Source: Arthrobacter sp. 18067
GTDB taxonomy: Bacteria; Actinomycetota; Actinomycetes; Actinomycetales; Micrococcaceae
Direction of reading: 5' to 3'
Assembly: GCF_902706295.1 (NCBI RefSeq)
Contig: NZ_CACSJJ010000015.1
Span: forward strand, 83,127-147,126
DNA length: 64,000 nucleotides
In this document: positions 16,275 through 24,913 of the stretch, one piece after another
Layout: every line of letters starts with the position of its first letter
Numbering within the stretch: the stretch's first letter is position 1
Notes under the pieces: generated by a model
What the model was told of the DNA's origin: nothing
Databases searched by the model: none
What the model saw: only the letters and a program-made list of their open reading frames with translations
Made by a program: the position numbers and the translations under genes

Positions 16275-17996
16275 ATGACTACTTTTGCTGCCCTTGGCAC
16301 GCCCAAGCCCATTGCCGAATCCCTCGCCGCAGATGGCATCGAAGAGGCATTCCCCATCCAGGTGAAGACCCTCCCGGACACGCTCGCAGGCCGCGACGTC
16401 CTGGGCCGTGGCCGCACCGGTTCCGGTAAGACCATCGCTTTCGCCATCCCGCTCGTGGCCCGCTTGGCCGAGCGCGAAGCAAAGCACTTCCGCAAGCCGG
16501 GCCGCCCCATGGGCCTCGTCCTTGCACCGACGCGTGAACTGGCAACCCAGATCAACGCCACCATCGAGCCGCTGGCCAAGGCCATGGGCCTGAACACCAC
16601 GGTCATCTACGGCGGCATCTCCCAGGCACGCCAGGAAAAGGCGCTGCGCGCCGGCGTCGACATCGTCATCGCCTGCCCGGGCCGCCTCGAAGACCTGATC
16701 CGCCAGCGCATCCTGACCCTCGAAGCCGTTGAGGTCACCGTGCTGGACGAGGCAGACCACATGGCCGACCTCGGCTTCCTCCCGGTGGTCAAGAAGCTCA
16801 TGGACATGACCCCCACCCAGGGTCAGCGCCTGCTCTTCTCCGCGACGCTGGACAACGGTGTTGACAAGCTGGTCAACCGTTACCTGTCCAACCCGCTGAC
16901 GCACTCCGTGGACGATCCCCAGGCCGCTGTCACCACCATGGAACACCACGTCCTGGTGGTCAACGACCAGACCGTCAAGAAGCAGCTCATCGTCGAACTG
17001 GCCTCCGGCGCCGGCCGCCGCGTCCTCTTCATGCGGACCAAGCACCACGCCCGCAAGCTTGCCAAGACCCTCACCGACGCCGGTATTCCCGCCGTCGACC
17101 TTCACGGCAACCTGTCGCAGAACGCCCGCGACCGTAACCTTGCCGAGTTCTCCAACGGTGACGTCCGCGTCCTGGTGGCCACCGACGTCGCAGCCCGCGG
17201 CGTGCACGTTGACGACGTCGAACTCGTCATCCACGTGGACCCGCCCACAGAGCACAAGGCTTACCTGCACCGCTCAGGCCGTACGGCCCGCGCCGGTTCC
17301 GATGGCACCGTGGTCACCCTGACGCTCCCCGAGCAGCAGAGCGACGTCAAGAAGCTCATGAAGGCCGCCGGCGTTGACGTTTCGTTTGAACGCGTGACAG
17401 CTAACTCCCCGCTGGTTGCCGAGCTCGTTGGCGACATCGCGGACAAGGTTGATCCCCGCACCCGTGCAGCACTCCTCGCGGCGAAAGCCCCGCAGGGTGG
17501 CGGCACGTCCACCGGCGCCAACGCCCAGCGCAAGCGCGCACGCCGTTCCACCCAGGCTGCCCCCACCGCGGGTGGCCGTGGCGGTCGCGGCGGACGCGGC
17601 AAGGTTGGGGCTGAGCCGGTTCGTACGGACACCAACCGTGCAGATCGCCGTGCAGCAGCGAACGACGACGTCGCCCGCAGCTCACGCGGTCGCGGCAAGG
17701 CAGCTTCCACTCACCGTAACGACGTTCCCGGCTCGCAGGGGCAGAACGGCCGCAGCGGTCGTCCGGCTACCGGCCAGCGCTCAGCTTCGGCCCCGCGCAC
17801 GGCATCCACGACGAGCACCCGCACCGGCGGAAACAAGGCCGTCTGGTCTTCCGCTACGGGCGCTACCTCCGGTGGATCCTACGGTTCGGGTGCCTCCGGT
17901 AACTCCGGTCGCGGTGGCTCCGGCGCAGGTCGTCCGGCCCGCAGCGGCCCGCGCCGCGCATCGGCTCCGGCTTCGAACGAGCGTCGCGGCCGCTAA
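16275..17996 (+). CDS. DEAD-box ATP-dependent RNA helicase
   Basis: 573 residues. Q motif FPIQVKTLPDTLAGRD, motif I GRTGSGKT, Ia PTRELA, II DEAD, III SAT and VI HRSGRTARAG are all present, so the core unwinds RNA with ATP. The last 150 residues are a low-complexity basic Gly/Arg/Ser/Thr tail (GGRGGRGGRG and similar), an RNA-binding extension seen in cold-adaptation and ribosome-assembly helicases. The start is uncertain: ATGs at 16236 and 16266 are in frame; the one chosen gives the usual MTTFAALG start. The long structured leader suggests RNA-level control, as for other helicase genes. Confidence 0.9.
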   Translation: MTTFAALGTPKPIAESLAADGIEEAFPIQVKTLPDTLAGRDVLGRGRTGSGKTIAFAIPLVARLAEREAKHFRKPGRPMGLVLAPTRELATQINATIEPLAKAMGLNTTVIYGGISQARQEKALRAGVDIVIACPGRLEDLIRQRILTLEAVEVTVLDEADHMADLGFLPVVKKLMDMTPTQGQRLLFSATLDNGVDKLVNRYLSNPLTHSVDDPQAAVTTMEHHVLVVNDQTVKKQLIVELASGAGRRVLFMRTKHHARKLAKTLTDAGIPAVDLHGNLSQNARDRNLAEFSNGDVRVLVATDVAARGVHVDDVELVIHVDPPTEHKAYLHRSGRTARAGSDGTVVTLTLPEQQSDVKKLMKAAGVDVSFERVTANSPLVAELVGDIADKVDPRTRAALLAAKAPQGGGTSTGANAQRKRARRSTQAAPTAGGRGGRGGRGKVGAEPVRTDTNRADRRAAANDDVARSSRGRGKAASTHRNDVPGSQGQNGRSGRPATGQRSASAPRTASTTSTRTGGNKAVWSSATGATSGGSYGSGASGNSGRGGSGAGRPARSGPRRASAPASNERRGR

Positions 17997-18000
17997 CGAC

Positions 18001-18651
18001 TCACCAGCCTCGGGCGCGCCACTCCTCAAGGTGTGGCCGCTCGGCGCCGAGGGTTGTGGGCAGTCCATGGCCCGGGTGCACCAGGGTTTCGTCCGGATAG
18101 GCGTCGAACAGTCGTTCCGACACGTCGTTCAACAGTGAAGTGAAGCGTGCAGGATCTTTCTGCGTGTTGCCGACGCCTCCCGGAAACAACGAGTCTCCGC
18201 TGAAAATGTGGGCTGGCCCGTCCGGATCCTGGTACACGAAAGCGATCGAGCCCGGGGTGTGTCCACGCAAGTGAACCGCTGAGATCTCGAAGTCGTCGAA
18301 CCGCTCAACGTCGCCATGACCAAGCCGGACATCCACCGGAACCGGCAACGCATCGGCGTCGTCCGCTCCTGCTGAGGTGGTTGCGCCGGTAACCGCGACC
18401 AACTCCGGCAGCGCCCGGACGTGGTCCCAGTGCTGGTGAGTGGTGGCGATCCTGAGCAGTTTGGTGGGGGCCGACGAATCGGCAGCGCTGTCTTCCAGTA
18501 ACTGCTGAATGGCCGGGAGGTCGTCTGAAGCGTCGATCAACAGCTGCCCACCTGTGGACTTTGAGGTCAACAGGTACACGTTGTTGTTCATCTCGCTGAC
18601 CGAAATGCTGCGGATAGTGACGTCACGCGATGAGTGAATAAGCGAATCCAT
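18001..18651 (-). CDS. MBL-fold metallo-hydrolase (glyoxalase II-like)
   Basis: 216 residues. Zinc motif THQHWDH, with Gln in place of the second motif histidine's neighbour, followed by LRGHTPGSIAF, IFSGDSLFPGGVG and a final HPGHG, the order of metallo-beta-lactamase-fold thiolesterases and hydroxyacylglutathione hydrolases. It probably hydrolyses a thioester; actinobacterial substrates could be mycothiol conjugates. It follows the aldo/keto reductase gene by nine bases on the same strand, so the two may form an aldehyde-detoxification unit. Confidence 0.8.
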   Translation of the reverse strand: MDSLIHSSRDVTIRSISVSEMNNNVYLLTSKSTGGQLLIDASDDLPAIQQLLEDSAADSSAPTKLLRIATTHQHWDHVRALPELVAVTGATTSAGADDADALPVPVDVRLGHGDVERFDDFEISAVHLRGHTPGSIAFVYQDPDGPAHIFSGDSLFPGGVGNTQKDPARFTSLLNDVSERLFDAYPDETLVHPGHGLPTTLGAERPHLEEWRARGW

Positions 18652-18660
18652 CGTGTCAGT

Positions 18661-19668
18661 CTATGCAGTTGCCGGGTTGGCTTCGCGGCCCTGCGATACC
18701 CAGTTGGGGTCCGCCGATCGTGAACCCACGACGGCGGCCGCGGCTTGGTCGAGCTTCTCGAGTTGTGCTGTTCCCAGTTGCAGGGACAGTGACCCCAGGT
18801 TCTCGTCGATCCGGTGCGTTTTGCGCGTGCCGGGGATGGGAACCACAGAAATCCCGAGGCGCTGACCTTGGGTAAACAGCCAAGCCAGGGCTACCTGGGC
18901 AGGAGTTGCATCCAGCCCGCTGGCTACCTCGCGAACCGCGGCCACAACGGCCTGGTTTGCATCCAGTGCCTCGTCGCCAAAACGGGGGATCTTATGGCGG
19001 AAGTCATTCTCGCCAAGATCGCTCGCGCTGACTGTTCCCGTGAGGAACCCTCGGCCCAGCGGCGAATACGGCACGAACCCCACGCCAAGTTCCTTGGCTG
19101 CAGGAACAACGTTGAGCTCAACATCCCTGCTCCAGATTGACCATTCACTCTGGACTGCGGCAATGGGGTGGACGGCGTTGGCCTGCCTGAGTTCCTCGGC
19201 TGTCACTTCGGACAGTCCGAGGTGCCGGACCTTGCCCTCACGGACCAGCTCCGCCATGGCCTCCACGGTTTCCACTATCGGAACGCGGAGGTCGCGGCGG
19301 TGCAGGTAGTAGAGGTCAATCACGTCAGTGTCCAGGCGGCGTAGGCTCGCTTCCGCCGCCTGCCTGACGTAGGGCGCATCCCCGCGGACTCCCGTGTACC
19401 CGTCCGCGGGGTTGCCCTCAATTCCGAACTTCGTGGCCACCTGGATGTCGTCACGGCGTTCTTTCAGGAGCTTGCCCACGAGTTCCTCGTTGCTTCCGGC
19501 GCCGTACACATCTGCCGTGTCGATGAACGTAATGCCCGCGTCCACGGCATGCCTCAGCGTGTTCAGGCCTTCTTGGGGATCGATCCCGCCGTAGACAGGT
19601 GTCAGGGCCATGCCGCCGAAGCCGAGGGGGCTTACCTTGAGGCCATCGCCGAGCTGAACTGCAATCAT
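18661..19668 (-). CDS. aldo/keto reductase
   Basis: 335 residues, (beta/alpha)8 NADPH-dependent reductase of the YajO/AKR13 style. Catalytic tetrad visible: Asp and Tyr in FIDTADVYGAGSNEE, Lys in QVATKFG, His in YYLHRRD. Cofactor end: PIPGTRKTHRIDEN. Starts at the ATG after GGAGAAG; an in-frame TTG lies 12 bases upstream. Reduces aldehydes or ketones in the cytosol. Cotranscribed with the metallo-hydrolase downstream. The 172-base gap upstream holds two copies of ATTCGATGGT (19753-19762 and 19772-19781), possibly regulator half-sites. Confidence 0.88.
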   Translation of the reverse strand: MIAVQLGDGLKVSPLGFGGMALTPVYGGIDPQEGLNTLRHAVDAGITFIDTADVYGAGSNEELVGKLLKERRDDIQVATKFGIEGNPADGYTGVRGDAPYVRQAAEASLRRLDTDVIDLYYLHRRDLRVPIVETVEAMAELVREGKVRHLGLSEVTAEELRQANAVHPIAAVQSEWSIWSRDVELNVVPAAKELGVGFVPYSPLGRGFLTGTVSASDLGENDFRHKIPRFGDEALDANQAVVAAVREVASGLDATPAQVALAWLFTQGQRLGISVVPIPGTRKTHRIDENLGSLSLQLGTAQLEKLDQAAAAVVGSRSADPNWVSQGREANPATA

Positions 19669-19840
19669 GAACTTCTCCAATGCGCGTTGGGTGCTCTTGA
19701 AGGCGTGAACTCAGTGATGGCCGCGGGTATTCCTGCTGGGGGAGTGCGCCCGATTCGATGGTTTGCTGTGCATTCGATGGTAGGAGACCTCTAACGCGCA
19801 GCGAGGCATCGAAATGTGCCGGGCCCACCGCGGAGTGCTC

Positions 19841-20215
19841 CTACTTGGTCTTGGCTACAGGCTTATCCGCCGGCAGAGCCTTCAAACCGGCAGCACAGCC
19901 CACGATTCCAGCGATGAAGAGCAGCTTCAGCGGACTTGCTGACTCCACGCCCGTGATCATCGCCCAGCCAACGGTCAGTGCCGCCCCGATACCTACCCAC
20001 ACGGCGTAAGCGGTGCCGAGAGGAATGCGCTTCACCGCGATGCCCAGTCCGATCATGCTCAGGACAGCCGTGACGGCGAAGACCAAGGTGGGCATGAGCT
20101 GCGTGAAGCCATTGGAGAGCCCCAATGCGGTAGCCCACACGGCTTCCAGCAGTGCCGATGCCAAGAGGATTGCCCAGGAGATTCCGTTGCCGGTGTTCTT
20201 TGTCTTAGCAGTCAT
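19841..20215 (-). CDS. SMR-family efflux protein, second subunit of a pair
   Basis: 124 residues, four spans. The family Glu in span 1 is present (ASALLEAVWATALG), and PLGTAYAVWVGIGAALTVGWAMI is the conserved span 3 motif. It begins two bases after the stop of the other SMR gene, so the two are translated together. Paired SMR genes often encode heterodimers with fixed opposite topology (EbrAB, YkkCD). The charged N-terminus (TAKTKNTGNG) and C-terminus (KALPADKPVAKTK) differ from the partner's, as expected for opposed orientation. Confidence 0.85.
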   Translation of the reverse strand: MTAKTKNTGNGISWAILLASALLEAVWATALGLSNGFTQLMPTLVFAVTAVLSMIGLGIAVKRIPLGTAYAVWVGIGAALTVGWAMITGVESASPLKLLFIAGIVGCAAGLKALPADKPVAKTK

Positions 20216-20217
20216 GG

Positions 20218-20532
20218 CTATGCCACCACCTTCAGGCCGACCACACACGCGCCGATTCCAGCAAGCAGAAGCAGTCGGGCCGTCGTCGCGCGTTCAACTT
20301 TGGTGACCATGGCGTAAGTCGCGGTCAGCACCACGCCGACGCCAACCCACACTGCGTAGGCCGTGCCTGTCGGAATGGATTGCATCGCAATGGCGAGTCC
20401 GGCCATGCTGGCGACGACCGACACCAGAAAGACGACTGTGGGGACGGGTTTACGGAAGCCCTTGGAGCGATGGAGTGCTGCGGCCCAGACGGCTTCGAGT
20501 GCCCCGGAAAGAATGAGAATTAACCACGACAT
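20218..20532 (-). CDS. SMR-family efflux protein, first subunit of a pair
   Basis: 104 residues, four spans, with LSGALEAVWAAAL (essential Glu) and PTGTAYAVWVGVGVVLTATYAM. SugE/Gdx- and EmrE-like members export guanidinium or quaternary ammonium compounds by proton exchange. The ALEAVWAAAL start of span 1 is closer to SugE/Gdx than to EmrE. AAAGGAAA lies five bases before the ATG. A 7-bp inverted repeat 54 bases upstream may be the operator. Confidence 0.87.
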   Translation of the reverse strand: MSWLILILSGALEAVWAAALHRSKGFRKPVPTVVFLVSVVASMAGLAIAMQSIPTGTAYAVWVGVGVVLTATYAMVTKVERATTARLLLLAGIGACVVGLKVVA

Positions 20533-20585
20533 GACATTTCCTTTGGCCAGTCTTGTCGCGTGCCGGGTACTGAACCGTCGTCCGG

Positions 20586-20604
20586 AGGTTCCAGAGCGGA
20601 ACCT
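20586..20604 (-). promoter_or_regulatory. inverted repeat upstream of the SMR pair
   Basis: Perfect AGGTTCC-N5-GGAACCT, 54 bases upstream of the first SMR start. The size and symmetry fit a dimeric repressor site (TetR or MerR type) or an mRNA hairpin in the leader. No regulator gene is adjacent. Confidence 0.4.
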
Positions 20605-20664
20605 TCATTTCAGGCTAGCAACTCCCGCGCTGGGTGGCCACCTCTGGTGGCTAACGTCACCAAC

Positions 20665-21291
20665 CTACGAGTTGGGCTCCACGTGGTCGATGGAGATCAC
20701 TGCAACGAAACCACGCCCGGAGATCTCGGGACTGCGGGTGTCTGAGCCCACCACAGCGTCATAGCGTGACAACTCAACAGCTTCCCCCGCGCTGGGTGCC
20801 GCGGCATCGCCGTCGGACTCTTCCTCCACAGCGGCGCCCGGCGCAACTGTGGCTTTGCCCTCGAGCAGGATGGCAAGCTGGCCCTCGAAAACCGGGTGTG
20901 CGCGCTTCTTGGAGATCTCAACGATGGAGGTGTAGCCCTTGAACGCGCCTTTGCGCGCAATGACGTTGAGATCCCGGATGTCACCAGTAGGGAGGGTGGC
21001 CCCCGATGCGGCCTCGCCCGAGAACCGGAACGGCCGGTACTTCTCCAGGGGGTGCTCGGCTCCATCCACAGTGAGGAGCAGCAGTTCACCGTCGATGATG
21101 GTGATGACCCGTTCCATGCCCGGGAAGGTGGAGAATTCTCCGGCCTTGGAGACCTCAGCGATGCTGACGCGCCAATCCCATGCCCCGTCCTGCGCCGAAG
21201 CGGCCTTCGGATGGCTGGCGAGCTCACGGGTCACCCCGCCCCCATTGCGCCATGGTTCGGGATGGATGTCGGCAAAGCGGATGATCTCCAT
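20665..21291 (-). CDS. HutD/Ves-family protein
   Basis: 208 residues. PWRNGGGVTRELA near the N-terminus, then WDWRVSIAEVSKAGEFSTFPGMERVITIIDGE and PFRFSGEAA are the HutD/Ves pattern, a cupin-like fold seen in histidine-utilisation loci and in E. coli Ves. Biochemical function is not established. The insertion at about 150-185 is acidic and alanine-rich. No hut genes are near, so the histidine link is not supported here. Confidence 0.85.
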   Translation of the reverse strand: MEIIRFADIHPEPWRNGGGVTRELASHPKAASAQDGAWDWRVSIAEVSKAGEFSTFPGMERVITIIDGELLLLTVDGAEHPLEKYRPFRFSGEAASGATLPTGDIRDLNVIARKGAFKGYTSIVEISKKRAHPVFEGQLAILLEGKATVAPGAAVEEESDGDAAAPSAGEAVELSRYDAVVGSDTRSPEISGRGFVAVISIDHVEPNS

Positions 21292-21388
21292 CCGACCAGC
21301 CTAGTGGTGGACACCGGTTCTGCGTTGGCATTGCGGCTTGCTAACGTCATATGTGGAAAACGTTATGAGTACGGCTGGAGGCACGGGA

Positions 21389-21985
21389 ATGTTCGTCAAA
21401 GTGTGCGGATTGAGCACGCCGGAATCCGTGCTGGAAGCCGTCGACGCCGGCGCGGAGGCCGTCGGTTTCGTCCTCACCGCCAGCCCGCGCGAGGTCACTC
21501 CTGATCAGGTGCGCATCCTGCGGCCTTTGGTGCCCACTGGTGTTCAGGCGGTGGGTGTCTTCCGGCACGAGACCGCAGCCGATGCCGTCGCTATCGCCCG
21601 GGCTGCAGGTCTTGAGTGGGTTCAGCTGCATGGTCACCGGACCGCCGACGACGTCAAAACCGTGCACGACGCCGGGATGCGGCTCATCCGGGCCGTCACC
21701 ATGGGTGCCTCCCAAGACGAGTTCGCTGACCTGGGCGAAGAAGTGTTCCTGATCGATGCCGCCGTGCCGGGGTCGGGGGAGTCCTGGGACTACGCGTCGG
21801 TGCGTGAAAAGGGGCTGGACGGCCGCCAGTGGTTGCTCGCAGGAGGACTCGAACCCGGCAACGTCGCCTTCGCAGCAACTGCGGCCGGCGCTTGGGGAGT
21901 GGACGTTTCCTCTGGCGTCGAAGTATCGCGGGGTGTGAAGGATCTGGCCAAAATCCGCGCGTTCGTCCACGCCGCCAAAGCCTGA
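21389..21985 (+). CDS. trpF: phosphoribosylanthranilate isomerase
   Basis: 198-residue TIM barrel. MFVKVCGLSTPE (catalytic Cys), GFVLTASPREV, WVQLHGHR, DAAVPGSGESWDY (catalytic Asp) and LAGGLEPGNV..WGVDVSSGVE are the TrpF motifs. It isomerises phosphoribosylanthranilate in tryptophan synthesis. The chosen ATG follows GGAGG by seven bases and gives the family N-terminus; in-frame starts exist 24 and 51 bases upstream. It stands alone, away from other trp genes, which is notable because many actinobacteria use bifunctional PriA instead. Confidence 0.88.
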   Translation: MFVKVCGLSTPESVLEAVDAGAEAVGFVLTASPREVTPDQVRILRPLVPTGVQAVGVFRHETAADAVAIARAAGLEWVQLHGHRTADDVKTVHDAGMRLIRAVTMGASQDEFADLGEEVFLIDAAVPGSGESWDYASVREKGLDGRQWLLAGGLEPGNVAFAATAAGAWGVDVSSGVEVSRGVKDLAKIRAFVHAAKA

Positions 21986-22160
21986 TCGTCTCTCACCTTC
22001 CGCGGGTTTAAAGCCGTTCCTCTCTCACCTTCCGTTAGCTTTCGGTGGACGCTCTCTCACCTCCAGCCGTCCTTTCGGTGACTAGGTGAGAGAGGGTTGG
22101 TGAAAACGGGTGATTAGGTGAGAGATGGTTGGTGAAAACGGGTGATTAGGTGAGAGAGCA
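21986..22160. repeat. 32-bp-period repeat array 1, head-to-head (3+3 units)
   Basis: Cores TCTCTCACC start at 21989, 22021 and 22053, then the reverse complement GGTGAGAG starts at 22085, 22117 and 22149; every step is exactly 32 bases. Linkers differ between units, except that the two inverted ones share GGTTGGTGAAAACGGGTGATTA. The array begins three bases after the trpF stop. Confidence 0.9.
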
Positions 22161-22252
22161 TCGGAGTTGTCACTGGCACCCCCTAGAATCGCTCCCAACA
22201 GCAGGTTCGCCGCTGAAACGCATCGAAGACCCGGAAAACCAGGAGCCACGCA

Positions 22253-22702
22253 ATGAGCACGGAACACTTCACCCTGACCATGAGCCGCGAGTTTGACGCT
22301 CCCCGCGAGAAGGTTTTCGAAGCGTGGATGGAGCCGGACAAGCTCACCCAGTGGTTTGGACCTGTGGAAGTGGAAGCTCCCCGCGACAAGATCATCGTCG
22401 AGCCCCGGGTGGGCGGTATCTGGCAGGTAGTCATGGTGTGGTCGGACGAGAATGGCGAGCAGTCGGCTCCCATTGAGGCCGTGATCACCGAGTTGGAAAC
22501 GCCGGCCCTCTTGGTCGCAACAGCCAAAGCTGCTCCGGACGCCGATCACGAATTCGAGGAAATGCGCTTGGAATTCGAAGACCTCAACGGCCGTACACGC
22601 ATGAACGTCACTCAGGGTCCGTTCGAGTCGGAAGAGTGGGTTGACATGACCCGCGATGGCTGGGGCACGTCCTTCGACAAGCTGGACGAGCTGCTCGCCT
22701 AG
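22253..22702 (+). CDS. AHSA1-type SRPBCC protein
   Basis: 149 residues. LTMSREFDAPREKVFEAWMEPDKLTQWFGP is the typical entry of Aha1-C/AHSA1-domain proteins, followed by GGIWQVVMV and a C-terminal helix WVDMTRDGWGTSFDKLDELL. A START-like ligand pocket is expected; the function of stand-alone bacterial members is unknown. AGGAG precedes the ATG. Confidence 0.8.
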   Translation: MSTEHFTLTMSREFDAPREKVFEAWMEPDKLTQWFGPVEVEAPRDKIIVEPRVGGIWQVVMVWSDENGEQSAPIEAVITELETPALLVATAKAAPDADHEFEEMRLEFEDLNGRTRMNVTQGPFESEEWVDMTRDGWGTSFDKLDELLA

Positions 22703-22790
22703 CCCGGCAGACGAACCCGGCTATTAGTCAGGGAAGAATCAGGGCAGACCCCTAGGCTTTTTGTCGCACCCGCAGGGGAGAATGAGGACT

Positions 22791-23192
22791 ATGAAAACGA
22801 TCCTTAACGTCATCTGGCTTGTCTTCGGTGGGTTCTGGCTGGCCTTGGGTTACTTCGCAGCCGGCATCATTTGCTGCGTGCTCATCGTGACCATCCCGTG
22901 GGGCATCGCTTCGTTCCGGATTGGCGCATATTGCCTGTGGCCCTTCGGCCGAATGGTGGTTGAAAAGCCGGGCGGGACAGGGGTCTTCGCGCTTCTCGGC
23001 AACGTTATCTGGTTGCTGGTGGCGGGCATATGGATCGCTATCGGTCATGTGGTCACCGCAGTTGCCATGGCCATCACCATCATTGGCATCCCGCTGGCGA
23101 TCGCCAACCTGAAGCTGATCCCGGTGTCGCTGATGCCGCTCGGTAAGCAGATTGTGCCTACCAGCCAGCCGTTCGTCAGCACCTACCGCTAG
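22791..23192 (+). CDS. YccF-domain inner membrane protein
   Basis: 133 residues with two YccF repeats: LNVIWLVFGGFWLALGYFAAG..IPWGIASFRIGAYCLWPFGR, then LGNVIWLLVAGIWIAIGHVVTA..IGIPLAIANLKLIPVSLMPLG. Each repeat holds two membrane spans. E. coli YccF has the same repeat layout and no known role. GGGGAG lies 10 bases before the ATG; an in-frame ATG nine bases upstream is possible. Confidence 0.85.
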   Translation: MKTILNVIWLVFGGFWLALGYFAAGIICCVLIVTIPWGIASFRIGAYCLWPFGRMVVEKPGGTGVFALLGNVIWLLVAGIWIAIGHVVTAVAMAITIIGIPLAIANLKLIPVSLMPLGKQIVPTSQPFVSTYR

Positions 23193-23203
23193 GCGCGGCA
23201 CGG

Positions 23204-24868
23204 CTAGGAAGCAACGACGGCGCCGGTGCGCAGATCGAAACGGAACGTCCGCTTCGAACCCATCGTCCCGCCGTCGGCCTCTGCAGTGAACGCGAGCTCC
23301 AGTGTGTCTTGATCAAGGTCCAGACTGGTGACGGTATACGTCGGGGTGAAGAAAAGTGCATGCTCGCCGGGCAGCAGATCCGCGGGCGGGAAATCGCCGG
23401 CGTTGTTGTGCGGTCCGAGAAGTACGACGCCGGTAGCCGGCCCGGTGCCGATGTTGCGGACGCGTCCGGTGAAGGCGAGGATGTCCCCGGCTTTGTAGCC
23501 CGGGACGATGGGGCCGTAGTTAAGGTCCTGCGCTTCCCGCGGGCCAAGAACCTGGTCCCCGGCGTAGCCTTGGCCGATTTCCTTCCAGGTCTGCACGTCC
23601 CAATCGCCGCCGCTGGTGGACGGGATCACATGGAACTCACCTGCGTTTTGCCAGACGGCGGGCCTGCCTGGGGTGATGGAGCGCAGCTCCATGTCGAAGA
23701 CCAATCCGGCGGGTTCCAAAGTACCTGGAACGCCGCGAGGAGCAGCGGAAAGTTGGCCCGTGAGTTGCTTGGCGGGGATCGAGGCGAACACGATCTCCCG
23801 GTATCCCTGCCGTTCATAGAGAACCCCGATGTTCCCATCCGGCAGCCGCGTCACCGTCGAGTATGCCGAGCTGCCCTCGCACAGCAGCAACTTTGCGGGC
23901 CAAGTGGCACCGTTGTCGGGAGAGAGGCTCAGGACAGTGTTCCGACGAAGATGCCGGTCCTGGTTGTTGCTGGCGATCAACCACTGAGACGTGTCCGCCG
24001 ACGCGAAGGAAGCGACACCGGGAAGGCCGTCGAAACGTGTCAGGGAACCGTTGTCGCTGGGATCCGGCAAGTCCTCAACAGGCACCAGCGGGCTCCAGGA
24101 AAGCCCGCCGTCTTCCGAAACGGAAGATAACCGGCACGGCGTTGCCCGCGAGTGCAGCAGCAGCCGGCCGTCTTCCAAGCACACAACTTTGTTTTCATTG
24201 GGCCCAATGCCGGAGGGGCCTGTTCCGATCATGTCTCCGAGGGACCAGGACTCGCCGTGGTCGTCGCTGAACGCGGAGGCGGCCATGATGGCTCCGTCCA
24301 CCAACAGCACAAATTGCTGCACCAACCGGCCTTTGAAAGGGCCAACGTGTATCTGAATTCCTTGGCCAGCGGCGGCGAACAAGCCAGTGACGGCACCGTG
24401 TTTGAGCTGCGAGGTGAGCCGACGGTGCTGCCAGGTGTCGCCGTCGTCGTCGGAGAAGCTGACATCCGCGTGCTGGACGTCGTCTTCGGGTTCCAAGCCG
24501 GAGACGGCTTCGAAGAAGCCCGCGTGCGTCCCGGCGGCGTGGAACATGAAGATACGGCCAGTCTCGGCGTCCACCAGCAAGCTTGGATCCCCAAAACCGT
24601 GCAGCCCGGAGCCCGTGCGGACAAGCTGTTGCGGCCCCCACGTGACCCCGTTGTCGTAGCTGCGGCGCAGGAGGAGATCGATGGGGTTGGGAAGATCGTC
24701 CAGATTGGGCCGGCCGTCATATGCGGCCAAGAGAGTTCCCTGGGTGCTGACCGCGAGGGCTGGGATGCGGTACTGACGGTAACCGCCGACGCCTCGGACA
24801 GCCAGGACATGCTCAACGTCGGGTAAAGCCAGCGGGAGCTCAGGGTAAGCCAAGAGGTAGGAGGTCAC
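23204..24868 (-). CDS. exo-alpha-sialidase (BNR/Asp-box) with C-terminal beta-sandwich
   Basis: 554 residues. The N-terminal six-bladed propeller (about 20-375) carries the YRIPAL arginine-triad motif and five Asp boxes (SYDNGVTWG, SDDDGDTWQ, SDDHGESWS, SEDGGLSWS, SPDNGATWP). The C-terminal 170 residues look like beta-sandwich domains (KAGDILAFTGRVRNIGTGPATGV is CARDB/NEW3-like). It should release terminal sialic acid. No signal peptide or anchor is visible, and the GTG start lies six bases after a TAGCAT -10, so it seems cytosolic or exported by an unseen route. Confidence 0.85.
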   Translation of the reverse strand: MTSYLLAYPELPLALPDVEHVLAVRGVGGYRQYRIPALAVSTQGTLLAAYDGRPNLDDLPNPIDLLLRRSYDNGVTWGPQQLVRTGSGLHGFGDPSLLVDAETGRIFMFHAAGTHAGFFEAVSGLEPEDDVQHADVSFSDDDGDTWQHRRLTSQLKHGAVTGLFAAAGQGIQIHVGPFKGRLVQQFVLLVDGAIMAASAFSDDHGESWSLGDMIGTGPSGIGPNENKVVCLEDGRLLLHSRATPCRLSSVSEDGGLSWSPLVPVEDLPDPSDNGSLTRFDGLPGVASFASADTSQWLIASNNQDRHLRRNTVLSLSPDNGATWPAKLLLCEGSSAYSTVTRLPDGNIGVLYERQGYREIVFASIPAKQLTGQLSAAPRGVPGTLEPAGLVFDMELRSITPGRPAVWQNAGEFHVIPSTSGGDWDVQTWKEIGQGYAGDQVLGPREAQDLNYGPIVPGYKAGDILAFTGRVRNIGTGPATGVVLLGPHNNAGDFPPADLLPGEHALFFTPTYTVTSLDLDQDTLELAFTAEADGGTMGSKRTFRFDLRTGAVVAS

Positions 24869-24913
24869 ACCTCTATGCTAGCTCGGACCAGTCCCCGCCG
24901 ATAGCCTTGGCGA

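Noticed and set aside
20533..20664. Guanidine-II (mini-ykkC) riboswitch before the SMR pair
   Set aside because: One ACGA-containing hairpin-like stretch occurs, but the required second hairpin with an ACGR loop is not seen. A simple inverted repeat explains the region better.
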